DNA of 42,638 nucleotides, taken from assembly GCA_007695015.1 (NCBI GenBank), contig REEN01000043.1, forward strand, positions 1 through 42,638. Direction: 5' to 3'. Each line of letters begins with the position of its first letter. Within the stretch, counting starts at the first letter, position 1. The notes below the pieces were generated by a model, which ran no database searches, was not told where the DNA came from, and was given only the letters and a program-made list of their open reading frames with translations. The translations under genes were made by a program, and so were the position numbers. Below, piece after piece: positions 42,426-42,638 of this stretch. The DNA is from Marinilabiliales bacterium (GTDB lineage: Bacteria; Bacteroidota; Bacteroidia; Bacteroidales; PUMT01).

Positions 42426-42638
42426 ATAAGACTAAATGAATAAGCTTTTTATTGCTTATCAAATAAAATATAATTTGTTTTTCATTGTAAAATCCCGGGT
42501 TTATTAAAAAGTAACCATAAATAAGCAGACTATAACAGGGGCTTAATATGATTCAAATCACAATTATGCCGATTATTGCATGAATAAGGAGTTCCTGATG
42601 CTCCAGGCCTATCCTGTTTCTCTTTACGCGCCGGTTGT

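Noticed and set aside
42444-42638. A possible gene fragment at the right edge
   Set aside because: A short minus-strand frame is open, but no start, family motif or codon signal can be supported.
1-42638. CRISPR array, tRNA or rRNA genes
   Set aside because: No regularly spaced short repeats and no tRNA or rRNA-like sequence were noticed on either strand.

Overview
The window looks like a chromosomal segment of a Bacteroidota bacterium, probably a Bacteroidales/Marinilabiliales-type glycan degrader. The evidence is a SusC/SusD pair, a type IX secretion C-terminal signal, many lipoproteins, a one-component propeller/Y_Y_Y/HTH sensor, and promoters of the Bacteroidota type (TTTG, about 19-20 bases, TAnnTTTG). 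No rRNA, tRNA, CRISPR array or transposase was seen.

Layout. 1-723 is the end of a secreted fasciclin protein with a T9SS tail. 907-5899 (+) is a housekeeping-like run: GroES-like protein, FAH-family enzyme, an SDR without the usual catalytic Tyr/Lys, an alanine/sodium symporter with a large soluble insertion, a 50-residue Cys-rich protein, and a nucleotidyltransferase-like protein whose active-site motifs look decayed. 5994-12097 (-) holds a DEDDh exonuclease, a BASS transporter, and a compact set (DUF4382 lipoprotein, membrane/beta-barrel protein, ECF sigma factor, second lipoprotein) followed upstream by an epimerase.

12377-14782 (+) pairs a TIM-barrel sugar isomerase/epimerase with a GH109-like Gfo/Idh/MocA enzyme. 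14897-19331 (-) has a ceramidase-like hydrolase, a sulfatase and a D-lactate-dehydrogenase-like enzyme with a Cys-rich tail, and a semialdehyde dehydrogenase is divergent from the last. 20893-32772 (+) is a polysaccharide utilisation locus: TonB-domain protein, sensor/regulator, SusC, SusD, GH144, LamG lipoprotein and a second GH144. From the GH144 family its likely target is beta-1,2-glucan.

33832-42395 is an accessory region. It contains a deleted RND pump remnant, a YefM-YoeB type II toxin-antitoxin (TA) pair, an arsenic operon (arsR, arsC, acr3, then an ArsP-like permease), an AbiEi-AbiEii type IV TA pair and a VapBC pair. Two near-identical direct repeats of about 157 bp lie at 39248-39404 and 41646-41801. 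Each is just downstream of a minus-strand TA operon, and together they bracket abiE. Most promoters in this region carry a palindrome or repeat pair at the promoter, consistent with autoregulation. The repeat-bounded TA cassettes are the most unusual feature in the window.
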